From assembly GCA_002792495.1 (NCBI GenBank), contig PFOK01000007.1, forward strand, positions 1-12,719: a DNA stretch of 12,719 nt. The letters are read 5' to 3'. The notes beneath the pieces are model-generated. The model made no database searches. It was given only the letters and a program-made list of their open reading frames with translations, and was not told the origin of the DNA. The stretch is from Candidatus Peregrinibacteria bacterium CG_4_10_14_0_2_um_filter_43_11 (lineage in GTDB: Bacteria > Patescibacteriota > Gracilibacteria > UM-FILTER-43-11). Of the stretch, positions 1-6,066 are shown piece by piece; within the stretch, counting starts at the first letter, position 1; every line of letters begins with the position of its first letter. The position numbers and the translations under genes were made by a program.

Positions 1-240
1 CATCAAATGATGCGACAACTAAAATTTCATTTTACCCCAAAGCATGCCAGTTGGCTTAATATGGCGGAAATTGAGATTGGCATACTTGAAAGACAATGTC
101 TCAAAAGGCGAATTTCAAGCATGGAAATGTTGATAGGTGAAGTTAAAGCATGGGAAAAACAACAGAATCAAGCCAGACGTTTAATTAGCTGGAAATTCGA
201 CAAAGAAAAAGCTCAAAAAATATTCCCGTCTTTATACTAA
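1..240 (+). CDS. IS630-family transposase, C-terminal fragment cut by the window edge
   Basis: The reading frame is open from base 1 and ends in TAA at 238-240, leaving 79 visible residues. The segment HFTPKHASWLNMAEIE followed by LERQCLKRRI is the characteristic end of IS630/Tc1-type DDE transposases, and the glutamate in NMAEIE is the expected third catalytic acid. The frame closes with a WKF...A..K....LY tail typical of the family. The DNA-binding domain and first two catalytic aspartates lie upstream of the window, so I cannot say whether the element is intact. The 170 bases after the stop probably include the element's right end, but no terminal inverted repeat can be confirmed without the left end. 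Family assignment is strong; activity is unknown. Confidence 0.88.
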   Translation, partial: HQMMRQLKFHFTPKHASWLNMAEIEIGILERQCLKRRISSMEMLIGEVKAWEKQQNQARRLISWKFDKEKAQKIFPSLY

Positions 241-344
241 ACTGAATTTAGTGGGCTTGGTACTAGCATAGTAAAAAATATTAATGATTAGTAGAGTTTA
301 CTATAGCAAATAGGGTGAGTGGAATCAAATCCGTCAACTTAATC

Positions 345-373
345 TTGCAACTTTTACTTCAAATCTTTAATCT
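345..373 (+). promoter_or_regulatory. Weak candidate promoter for tRNA-Trp
   Basis: TTGCAA at 345-350 resembles a -35 box, and 17 bases downstream TAATCT (368-373) is a poor -10. The same TTGCAA hexamer precedes two better promoters in this window (5783-5788 and 12650-12655), which is the main reason to list it. Confidence 0.3.
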
Positions 374-410
374 GATAACGCTTTATGCAAGTAAGATGAG
401 ATGTCAGCAA

Positions 411-484
411 AGGCCCATGGTGTAATGGTAGCATACCGGTCTCCAAAACCGTTTGTCCGGGTTCAAATCCTGGTGGGCCTGCCA
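411..484 (+). tRNA. trnW: tRNA-Trp (anticodon CCA)
   Basis: A 74-nt cloverleaf can be folded by hand. A perfect 7-bp acceptor stem pairs AGGCCCA (411-417) with TGGGCCT (474-480), followed by discriminator G481 and a genomically encoded CCA (482-484). The D arm is 420-434, with two G-T pairs. The anticodon stem is 436-440 with 448-452, with one C-T mismatch at its base. The anticodon loop CTCCAAA gives CCA at 443-445. The T arm is 457-473 with loop TTCAAAT. CCA reads UGG, so it encodes tryptophan; a UGA-reading UCA anticodon is absent. Confidence 0.96.
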
Positions 485-501
485 CCACTATCTCTATTTA
501 A

Positions 502-533
502 AAAGCCCTTCTGAAAATCAGAGAGGCTTTCTT
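502..533. terminator. Bidirectional intrinsic terminator between tRNA-Trp and the secreted-protein gene
   Basis: Arms AAAGCC (502-507) and GGCTTT (525-530) plus inner TCTGA (510-514) and TCAGA (518-522) form a long hairpin with loop AAA. One C-A mismatch and one T-G pair lie between the two helices. On the minus strand the hairpin is followed by a T run (from 504 downwards), suiting termination of the convergent sigma-operon transcript. On the plus strand it is followed by a weaker TTTCTTCC after the tRNA. Confidence 0.75.
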
Positions 534-554
534 CCCCAATAAATCATGCTGTTC

Positions 555-1382
555 TTACTGCTGAGTAGCGGGAGCGGACTTAAAATTCATGCGTCCTCTT
601 TTGGCGTTTCCCATTTGAGGATGAGGCATTTTTATTTCGATGCCCAATTCTTCATGAAGTTTTTTTATGCCTTCAAGATCTTTGTTTTCTTTTGCCTTCC
701 GGAGTTCAACAAAAGCGGAGAAGTTGTCCGCGTTGATTTTTGTGAGTACTTCCGCCTTAGGAGTAGCTTCCGACACTACTTTGAACCATGCTTGGTAATC
801 ATTGTTGTCGAGCGCTGTCTTAAGTGCGGTTTCTTGCTCATCCGTCATTTTAGGACGATCACCGCAAGGGCCTCTTTCTTCTCCGTCACGAGGACCTTTT
901 AGGCCAAGTTCGTCAAAGATGGCTTTAGCCCCTTCTTTGTCACAGGCTTTCATCAATTCCTTGGCTTTTTTCATCTGTATTTTTTGCTCGTCAGTTAGTT
1001 CCGGACGATCACCTTGATGACCTTTTTCCCATCCGCCACGAGGACCTTTTAGGCCAAGTTCGTCGAAGATGGCTTTAGCCCCTTCTTTGTCACAGGACTG
1101 AGCTAGTTTTTGCGCTTCTACAAGTTTATCGAAGGTGGCCTGGTTGATTTTATCGGCCATTTTATCTGCCATCGGAGACTGGCTCATGAGCGATTGCCAT
1201 GTGTCGTAGTCGTTTTGAGCGATGGCGTTTCCGATTGCCTGATGTTGCCCCTGCATTTGTGGACGGGCAAATCGGTTTGATGACGTGGAGTCATCGTTAG
1301 CGGACACTTTAAGGAAGGAGGTAGTGACGACAATGACCAATGCCGCCAAAATGACAGGGATCAATCGATTGGTTTTTTTCAT
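555..1382 (-). CDS. Secreted alpha-helical repeat protein (NDYxxW modules) of the sigma-factor block
   Basis: A 275-residue exported protein of unknown function. Residues 1-28 (MKKTN, then a hydrophobic stretch ending KVSA) form a signal peptide, so it should be periplasmic or extracellular. The mature part is charged and helical and built from repeats. Two modules begin NDYxxW (57-62 and 194-199) and run through a KIN..F segment to a short helix of the type DKEGAKAIFDELGLKGPR (98-115). That helix block occurs again, almost identically, at 148-165, and in diverged form at 228-250. LTDEQ/MTDEQ (129-133, 179-183) superficially recalls the LTxxQ motif of Spy/CpxP chaperones, but homology is not claimed. 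An upstream in-frame ATG at 1484 has GAGG before it but would bury the signal peptide behind 34 basic residues, so I prefer 1382. Last gene of the block. Confidence 0.82.
   Translation of the reverse strand: MKKTNRLIPVILAALVIVVTTSFLKVSANDDSTSSNRFARPQMQGQHQAIGNAIAQNDYDTWQSLMSQSPMADKMADKINQATFDKLVEAQKLAQSCDKEGAKAIFDELGLKGPRGGWEKGHQGDRPELTDEQKIQMKKAKELMKACDKEGAKAIFDELGLKGPRDGEERGPCGDRPKMTDEQETALKTALDNNDYQAWFKVVSEATPKAEVLTKINADNFSAFVELRKAKENKDLEGIKKLHEELGIEIKMPHPQMGNAKRGRMNFKSAPATQQ
887..1096 (-). repeat. 150-bp tandem duplication inside the secreted-protein gene
   Basis: Bases 887-946 and 1037-1096 are 60-base direct copies offset by exactly 150 bp and differing at one position (A915 versus G1065). 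The offset equals 50 codons, so the duplication keeps the frame and adds one helix block to the protein. Confidence 0.93.
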
Positions 1383-1490
1383 GATATAAAGAATAAAGAA
1401 ATAAAGTTGCGTGGCCAGCGCCGGAGGACGATTTACGCCTCTTGTACGTCTATTAATACACCGACCATACTTTTTTTCTTTCATTATTCC

Positions 1491-2210
1491 TCAAAAAGGA
1501 CGTGGAGCAGGCCGTCTTGGCCCGGGGAATGGTCTGATTTGATACGCTTTGAATGTGTAATCACCTGTTTTTTCTCCGATCACGCCAACATGCATGTCTA
1601 CATTCAAAGGCATTTTGAGCTCCATTTCCGCTGTACGGATATCGACTGTCCACTGCGCTTTTTTAAAATCGATGATGACCAATGATTCTGCGGGTATGAT
1701 TTTGCTGATGCGACCTGCCAACACTCCTTTTTCGGGAGCCACAAACATTTTTCGACGATTCTCATGCCACTGCGCGTACGGAGGGATGTTTTTTTGGAGG
1801 TGATCTTCTATGGGGTTATCCAATTTCACTTCATAAAAAACCCCTCCTAAAACCAATGATATTATGATGGAAATTCCCACCACTAAAACCGGGTGAAAGC
1901 GATATCCTTTTTTGGTGTGAGAGAAGAGAAGATTTGCCGAAAACAATGTGATTCCGATAAACAAAAACCATATATAAGGAAGTAAAAGGAAGAACGACTG
2001 AACCGGCCCTCCCGAAAATCGCCGCGCGAGTTCCCAGTCTGCCGAGAGCAGGTGACGAAGGATAATCGCTATGGCGATGCCACCCAACACAATGGAAACC
2101 AAAACGCTTGTCCATACTAAAATGTGCAACGCGATAAAATGCAGACGCGACTTCGGTGTCAGTTTTTTCTCTTTGATTTTCGCGAGAATTTTATCACTTA
2201 AAGGGAGCAT
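1491..2210 (-). CDS. Three-helix membrane protein with extracytoplasmic beta domain; candidate anti-sigma factor
   Basis: A 239-residue protein not recognised as a named family. It has a short basic N-terminal segment (1-25), hydrophobic helices at about 26-50, 72-95 and 107-126, and a C-terminal soluble domain at about 160-226. That domain's pattern (GxIxxI, LVIIDF, WTVDI, VGVIG, AYQIRPF) suggests a small OB-like or DUF5666-like beta barrel. A Pro/Arg-rich tail ends the protein. With the basic N-terminus inside, three crossings put the beta domain outside. It begins 9 bases after the sigma-factor stop and ends 6 bases before the alternative ATG of the next gene, so the three genes are almost certainly co-transcribed. 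Its position suggests a regulator of the sigma factor acting through the 25-residue cytoplasmic tail. No zinc-binding HxxxCxxC anti-sigma motif is present, so that role is inference. Confidence 0.8.
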   Translation of the reverse strand: MLPLSDKILAKIKEKKLTPKSRLHFIALHILVWTSVLVSIVLGGIAIAIILRHLLSADWELARRFSGGPVQSFFLLLPYIWFLFIGITLFSANLLFSHTKKGYRFHPVLVVGISIIISLVLGGVFYEVKLDNPIEDHLQKNIPPYAQWHENRRKMFVAPEKGVLAGRISKIIPAESLVIIDFKKAQWTVDIRTAEMELKMPLNVDMHVGVIGEKTGDYTFKAYQIRPFPGPRRPAPRPF

Positions 2211-2219
2211 AAAATGGAT

Positions 2220-2801
2220 TTAAGAAATAAGATTGTTTTTTCGGGCAATGGTTTTGAATTGTTTTTTGGCCCGATTAACCAGCGTTCCCACCGTTCCTAT
2301 CGGCATCATGAGCACGTCGCCTATGGTCTTGTAATCCATGTCCTCCAGATAGCGTAAAACCAGAATTTCCTGATATTTAGGACTCAACATCGAAAGGACA
2401 TCGCGTATTTTTTTAATACGCTCTTTTCTGGAAAATTCTTCCGGAAGATCACTGTCACTTTTTAGAATGTCGATCAGGTTCTTTACATCAGCCTCGTCCG
2501 TTTCGAGAGGAACTGTTTTTTTTCGTTTGGCTTTTTTGATGGTGTTGATAGCTTCGTTGTGAACGATACGGTAAGCCCAGCTTGAAAAGGAAAGGCTGGT
2601 GTTGAAGTCGTTTAAGTTGATGTATATTTTGATGAATGCCTCCTGCAGAATGTCTTCGACAGAAGGAGTGTCCAACCCTGTAAAACGACGAATATAACGC
2701 GTGAGTCGTGATTCGTAACGTTCGACCAAATACGCGAAATTGTCCGCGTTTTTTAGACTGGATTGGACAAGCTCCGCATCGGTTTGCTGTTCCGGATTCA
2801 T
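2220..2801 (-). CDS. ECF-type RNA polymerase sigma-70 factor
   Basis: A 193-residue protein of normal ECF length. Region 2 covers about 22-92, with the core-binding segment DILQEAFIKIY (50-60) and a W/R-rich promoter-melting part (SFSSWAYRIVHNEAIN). Region 4 covers about 130-185, with LSPKYQEILVLRYLEDMDYKTIG followed by the recognition helix IGTVGTLVNRAKKQF. Region 3 is missing, as expected for ECF factors. A charged linker (92-128) joins the two domains. There is no C-terminal extension. The gene starts at ATG 2801 without a visible Shine-Dalgarno site, 35 bases after the methyltransferase stop. It is first in the block with the membrane protein and the secreted repeat protein. ECF factors usually redirect transcription in response to envelope signals and are held by a membrane partner encoded next door, and the arrangement here fits that. 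Confidence 0.95.
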   Translation of the reverse strand: MNPEQQTDAELVQSSLKNADNFAYLVERYESRLTRYIRRFTGLDTPSVEDILQEAFIKIYINLNDFNTSLSFSSWAYRIVHNEAINTIKKAKRKKTVPLETDEADVKNLIDILKSDSDLPEEFSRKERIKKIRDVLSMLSPKYQEILVLRYLEDMDYKTIGDVLMMPIGTVGTLVNRAKKQFKTIARKNNLIS

Positions 2802-2836
2802 TAAAAATGGGGATACATTATTAATACAATTGTGTG

Positions 2837-3778
2837 TTATTTTTCTTTCATTTTTTCAAAAACCGCCACAAACATGGGGTCATGATTATTATCCGGCCAT
2901 ACACGGCGAACCGCGGATGGCGGAAAGGAAGTGATATAATCCCCTTTTATTCCCGCCCCTCCTGGCAGATTATTTTTTGGTTCGCACAAACGGATAGCAT
3001 CTTGTTTTTTCTTTAATAATTTGGCCACGACTTCTTCGTTTTCTTCCGGTGTGAAGGCGCAGGTGGAATACACCATGCGTCCTCCGGGTTTTAAGGCGAG
3101 GAATAAGCCGGAAAGCAAAGCGATCTGCCGTTGTTTGAGCTGACGGATCCGACCGTAAGACCATTCTCCCAAGTGCTTCGCGCTATTCAAGACGTGTTTT
3201 TCGGAACTGCACGGTGCATCGACCAGGATTTTATCGAAATCACCGGGATTGGTTTTGAAAATCGTTTCCGCTTTTCTTCCCCATACTTCGATGGAAGTGG
3301 CTCCGTATTGTTCAAACATTTGACGCATCCGCTGACGACGATTCGGGGAATTGTCGTTCGCCACAAGATGCCCTTTTGTGCCGATGAATTCGGAGAGAAA
3401 TAAAGCTTTCCCGCCGGGAGCGGCACAGGCATCAAGAACAACATCATCCGGCTGTACCCGCAATGCCAAAACAGGAAGCAATGAAGACGCGTTCATCGGA
3501 TAAAAAAGGTGCGATTCAAACCCCGGCAAAGGGGTTCCCGGTTCCGCTTCCGGTGGCCACAACACGGCATTTTTGTGCCACAATAACGGTTGCCACAAAA
3601 GACCCGCCTTCCCCCAGAGGGTTTTTAATTCTTTTTCTTTTTCAGGGTGAAAACGCAAGATCGGAGACGCTGGATTCTTCATGACATCAAGCCATGTTTC
3701 AAAAGCCGCTTCCTTCGGGAACCATCGCCTGTAATATTCCCGGAAAGCCGCTTCGCCGTGTCTGGAGATCGATTTCAC
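2837..3778 (-). CDS. NSUN3/NSUN4-like RNA (cytosine-5) methyltransferase
   Basis: A 313-residue SAM-dependent enzyme of the NOL1/NOP2/Sun (RsmB/RsmF) family that methylates C5 of cytosine in rRNA or tRNA. Visible motifs are the SAM-binding DACAAPGGK (116-124), ANDNSP (140-145), DAPC with Cys190 (187-190), and STC with Cys240, the second being the likely nucleophile. Both cysteines used by this family are present. Details point to the mitochondrial NSUN3/NSUN4 subgroup rather than bacterial RsmB or RsmF. ASSLLPVLAL (97-106) precedes motif I, and DAPCSSEKH has the acidic-basic-His signature seen as DVPC..DRH in NSUN4. No RNA-binding NusB or PUA domain is attached. The start is GTG at 3776-3778; a stop lies in frame soon upstream and no ATG fits. 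The start lies only 19 bp from the divergent pyrE start. Target RNA unknown; 16S rRNA is my guess by analogy with NSUN4. Confidence 0.88.
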   Translation of the reverse strand: MKSISRHGEAAFREYYRRWFPKEAAFETWLDVMKNPASPILRFHPEKEKELKTLWGKAGLLWQPLLWHKNAVLWPPEAEPGTPLPGFESHLFYPMNASSLLPVLALRVQPDDVVLDACAAPGGKALFLSEFIGTKGHLVANDNSPNRRQRMRQMFEQYGATSIEVWGRKAETIFKTNPGDFDKILVDAPCSSEKHVLNSAKHLGEWSYGRIRQLKQRQIALLSGLFLALKPGGRMVYSTCAFTPEENEEVVAKLLKKKQDAIRLCEPKNNLPGGAGIKGDYITSFPPSAVRRVWPDNNHDPMFVAVFEKMKEK

Positions 3779-3781
3779 GAA

Positions 3782-3787
3782 AGGAGG
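3782..3787 (+). promoter_or_regulatory. Shine-Dalgarno site AGGAGG of pyrE
   Basis: AGGAGG ends 10 bases before ATG 3798. It is the only full consensus ribosome-binding site I found in the window and decides the pyrE start in favour of 3798 over the family-typical ATG at 3834. It sits in the 19-bp gap between the two divergent start codons. Confidence 0.65.
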
Positions 3788-3797
3788 ATTATTTGAT

Positions 3798-4430
3798 ATG
3801 CTGGAGTCCGTTTATCATTTTAGCTCTAAAATCATGAAAAAAGAAATCGCTCTTTCCTTGCACGAAATCGGTGCCGTTAAGTTTGGAAACTTCACCCTTA
3901 AATCCGGCATTCAATCGCCTATTTACATCGATTTACGCGTGCTGGTCTCTTACCCAAAGGTACTGAAACAAATCAGCACGGCGATGATTGAGATTGCGAA
4001 AGGACTCACGTTTGATCTCATCGCGGGAATTCCATATACCGCTTTGCCTATTGCGACCACGATTTCGGTCAGCGAAGATTGGCCCATGGTGTATGCCCGA
4101 AAAGAAGTGAAGGATTATGGAACGAAAGAGAAAATTGAGGGGCATTTTGAAGAGGGGCAGACCGTACTGATTGTGGATGATCTGATCACCACCGGCGGAA
4201 GCAAGTTTGAGACCATTGAACCGTTTACCGCCTCCGGGCTTAAAATCACCGATTTTGTAGTTCTGGTGGATCGACAACAGGGCGGCGGACGATTGCTGGA
4301 AGAAAAAGGTTACAAACTGCACAGCGTGCTTGGCATCAATGAGCTTTTGGATATCCTGAAAGAAGAAGGAAAAATCGATGAAGAGAATTATTCTAAAGCC
4401 AAGACCTTTATCGCGGAAACCCAGGTATAA
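3798..4430 (+). CDS. pyrE: Orotate phosphoribosyltransferase (UMP-synthase-like subtype)
   Basis: A 210-residue enzyme converting orotate plus PRPP to OMP in pyrimidine synthesis; cytosolic dimer. Seen in the sequence: KSGIQSPIYIDLR (35-47), GIPYTALPIAT (77-87), the flexible loop RKEVKDYGTK (101-110), the PRPP-binding motif VLIVDDLITTGG (123-134) and LVDRQQGG (156-163). The loop, IPYTALPIAT and the ending KLHSVLGINELLDIL...GKID match the OPRT half of eukaryotic UMP synthase more closely than E. coli PyrE. No OMP decarboxylase domain is fused, and no other pyr gene lies in the window, so decarboxylation must be encoded elsewhere. Start 3798 is backed by AGGAGG. The alternative ATG at 3834 would remove 12 residues that the family normally lacks. 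Confidence 0.95.
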   Translation: MLESVYHFSSKIMKKEIALSLHEIGAVKFGNFTLKSGIQSPIYIDLRVLVSYPKVLKQISTAMIEIAKGLTFDLIAGIPYTALPIATTISVSEDWPMVYARKEVKDYGTKEKIEGHFEEGQTVLIVDDLITTGGSKFETIEPFTASGLKITDFVVLVDRQQGGGRLLEEKGYKLHSVLGINELLDILKEEGKIDEENYSKAKTFIAETQV

Positions 4431-4431
4431 C

Positions 4432-4456
4432 AATCGGAAGATTGGATCGTTTTTGA
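4432..4456 (+). terminator. Possible weak terminator after pyrE
   Basis: CAATC-GGAA-GATTG forms a 5-bp stem with a stable tetraloop directly after the pyrE stop, followed by GATCG and TTTTT. The stem is short and offset from the T run, so confidence is low. Confidence 0.3.
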
Positions 4457-4466
4457 GCCTTAGATT

Positions 4467-4472
4467 TATAAT
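4467..4472 (+). promoter_or_regulatory. -10 box TATAAT upstream of the nitroreductase gene
   Basis: A consensus TATAAT lies 17 bases before ATG 4490, implying an mRNA leader of only about 10 bases. TTGGAT at 4442-4447 could be the -35 but the 19-base spacing is long. No Shine-Dalgarno site is present. Confidence 0.5.
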
Positions 4473-4489
4473 TTAATGTTTAAATTATT

Positions 4490-5074
4490 ATGATGCCTAT
4501 TGAAGAACTCATTGCTTCCCGCAGGAGCGTTCGGGATTATCAGACCCAGTCAGTTCCGAAGGCGTTGATCCAAAAGGTGATCGATGCAGGAATTTGGGCG
4601 CCCTCGAGCATGAACCGTCAGCCCTGGCGTTTTGTGGTCGTTACTCAGGAAGAAGCGCGGAAAACCCTTTCTGAAGAAGCGAAGCAATCGCTACTCGCCT
4701 TTTTAAATACCCATGCCGCATTAGAACAATATGGCAAAGACGCCTTGGAACGTTTTAAAAAACGCGCGGAGAGCGAAGAAGATACTATTTTTTACGATGC
4801 CCCCGTGGTGATCATGGTGATTCAAACAAAGGACGTGGGGAATCAGTTTGATTACGGTTTGGCGGTAGAGAACATGCTCTTGTGCGCGCATGGGAACGGA
4901 CTCGGCATGTGCCCGATTGGTCTTGCGACCCCCCTCTCTCAATCAGAAGCGGCACGTGAAATGTTTCATCTTCAGCCGGAGGAAAAAGTGATCATCGGTT
5001 TATGCCTTGGGTATCCTAATGATGCTCCGGAAAAAACCGAACGGCATACGGATGTGGTGGAGTGGGTGGAATGA
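4490..5074 (+). CDS. Nitroreductase-family FMN-dependent oxidoreductase
   Basis: A 194-residue member of the nitroreductase fold (NfsB/Frp-like), normally a homodimer binding FMN and using NAD(P)H to reduce quinones, nitroaromatics or similar substrates. Diagnostic motifs: RRSVRDY (11-17), whose arginines bind the FMN phosphate; PSSMNRQPW (38-46); the hydrophobic core DAPVVIMVI (103-111); GLGMCPIG (137-144); and GLCLGYP (170-176) near the C-terminus. Length is typical. Two successive ATGs (4490 and 4493) are possible starts; neither has a Shine-Dalgarno site, but a TATAAT at 4467 fits a short leader. The physiological substrate cannot be told from sequence. The gene stands alone, 59 bases after pyrE and before a long intergenic region. 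Confidence 0.92.
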   Translation: MMPIEELIASRRSVRDYQTQSVPKALIQKVIDAGIWAPSSMNRQPWRFVVVTQEEARKTLSEEAKQSLLAFLNTHAALEQYGKDALERFKKRAESEEDTIFYDAPVVIMVIQTKDVGNQFDYGLAVENMLLCAHGNGLGMCPIGLATPLSQSEAAREMFHLQPEEKVIIGLCLGYPNDAPEKTERHTDVVEWVE

Positions 5075-5122
5075 TTGGCATTGTTTACAAACGCTCATTG
5101 CATTCGCGATTAGAAGATTGAA

Positions 5123-5218
5123 GATTACAAACGTCCCGCCTTTGGCGGGACTATTACAAAATTAATCTTGTAATTTTAAATTTTGTAATCTTGTAATAAA
5201 GTTTACATTAGTAAACTT
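5123..5218. repeat. Cluster of hairpins and inverted repeats after the nitroreductase gene
   Basis: Three nested or adjacent palindromes lie here: GTCCCGCC-TTT-GGCGGGAC (5133-5151, perfect 8-bp arms); ATTACAAAATT (5153-5163) against AATTTTGTAAT (5179-5189, 11 bp); and AAGTTTAC-ATTA-GTAAACTT (5199-5218). GATTACAA (5123-5130) also mirrors TTGTAATC (5183-5190). The first may serve as a terminator-like hairpin for the nitroreductase mRNA, although it lacks a T run. The rest looks like dispersed intergenic repeat material. Confidence 0.75.
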
Positions 5219-5287
5219 CATCCAAGTAACATTTTTCGCAATACACAATTTTCTGCCAATCAATCGGATTAGACAAAAAATCAGACA

Positions 5288-5319
5288 CAAAAAAACCCGA
5301 TAAATATCGGGCCTTTTTG
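5288..5319. terminator. Strong bidirectional intrinsic terminator
   Basis: A 16-base hairpin, CCCGATA-AA-TATCGGG (5296-5311), is flanked by a run of seven A on the left (5289-5295) and CCTTTTTG on the right. On the minus strand it reads stem then TTTTTTT, ending the unit that begins near 5754. On the plus strand it can stop read-through from the nitroreductase gene. Confidence 0.85.
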
Positions 5320-5754
5320 TTTGGCTCCAATTAGCCTGACTCGTGCGACATATTAATTACATGTCGAGAACCAGTTGGAACCAAACCGCTCCGGCCAACT
5401 AAACCGGAACTAATTCCTAAGCTGTGTTTTGGTTTTTGTTTTCGTCCTTCCAAGACGTGCTCTTGAATGTCGCCTTTTTTGTTTTTAATTTTTATATTAA
5501 AATAGGTAACAGAACATAGTTTGGGCAAGCTCTTGCCAGTTAAGCAGAGCTACATCACAAAGCCTAGGTCCGCTGCAGCAAACGGAGTGTTTGCGGAGGC
5601 GGACCAGGGCTCTGGTTGGTCGAGGTACCAGATTCCGAATTGTAAAGGAGCAAGGGGAGAAACAGAAGGGATTGAAAGGGTTTGTGATCTGTCTTGAATT
5701 GAACTGTCCGGATTAATATGTTTTGTATTTTTACCGCGTTTCAAATAAGCAAAT
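5320..5754 (-). other. Minus-strand transcription unit: structured RNA candidate or small gene split by one TAG
   Basis: A promoter at 5761-5788 and a terminator at 5296-5311 bound about 460 bases. Reading A: one frame runs from TTG 5744 to TAA 5331 (138 codons including the terminal stop) with a single in-frame TAG at 5550-5552. This gives a 64-codon Pro/Ser/Ala-rich part with WYLDQPEPW and a 65-codon basic part ending NMSHESG. I recognise neither. Reading B: the transcript is rich in hairpins. A 13-base stem pairs 5561-5573 with 5599-5611 (11 pairs, two internal mismatches) and encloses GCAAAC-GGAGT-GTTTGC (5578-5594). Further stems are CGTC/GACG (5443-5457), AGTTGG/CCAACT (5373-5400) and CGACAT/ATGTCG (5346-5366). 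No landmarks of tmRNA, RNase P RNA or SRP RNA were found. Both readings may be partly true. Confidence 0.4.
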
Positions 5755-5760
5755 CAGGTC

Positions 5761-5788
5761 ATTATATCAATACCACAGTTATTTGCAA
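5761..5788 (-). promoter_or_regulatory. Promoter TTGCAA-16-TATAAT driving the 5754-5290 unit
   Basis: On the minus strand, TTGCAA (5783-5788) and a perfect TATAAT (5761-5766) are separated by 16 bases. Transcription should start near 5754, 9 bases before the TTG codon at 5744. Confidence 0.65.
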
Positions 5789-5811
5789 GTTTTTGCTATA
5801 GACGCGTTTGT

Positions 5812-5873
5812 AAAATGATTTTCTTGTATAAATTTCTTATACATAAAACGACTTAAATAAGCCAAATCATTTT
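5812..5873. repeat. Nested inverted repeats downstream of recG
   Basis: AAAATGATT (5812-5820) pairs with AATCATTTT (5865-5873), enclosing GTATAA-ATTTC-TTATAC (5826-5842). Between here and the recG stop at 6067 I see only AT-rich spacer and no supportable gene. The element could be a terminator relic, an operator, or the edge of a small mobile sequence. Confidence 0.5.
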
Positions 5874-6066
5874 TTGTGACCTAATAATGAACCTTATGTT
5901 TTTTTGTTACTCAAAATCTGCTCACCGAGCAAGTGTCCCCTGGGGGTTTTACGCAGGAATGACGACAGAGAGGAATCTGTTTGCCGACCCTAAAGCCGTG
6001 GAATTAAAACCGAAACTTACGACGCAATAAGTGAAAAAGAATGATGAAGTGACCTTGTAATGATGA

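Noticed and set aside
241..410. Right terminal inverted repeat of the IS630 element.
   Set aside because: The left end is outside the window, so no pair of repeats can be shown.
411..484. UGA recoding signalled by the tRNA-Trp gene.
   Set aside because: The anticodon is CCA, which reads only UGG, and three genes here end in TGA.
1383..1484. N-terminal extension of the secreted protein to ATG 1484.
   Set aside because: It would place 34 basic residues before a complete signal peptide. The GAGG before this ATG keeps it as an outside possibility.
5320..5754. tmRNA, RNase P RNA or SRP RNA.
   Set aside because: No tRNA-like CCA end or complete tag frame, no GGAAAGTCC/ACAGAA pairing core, and no GGAAG tetraloop motif could be found on either strand.
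5959..6030. A 23-codon plus-strand frame (MTTERNLFADP...TTQ) between the recG end and the inverted repeats.
   Set aside because: Too short, with AGG only 2 bases from the ATG and no promoter; composition alone is not enough to call a gene.
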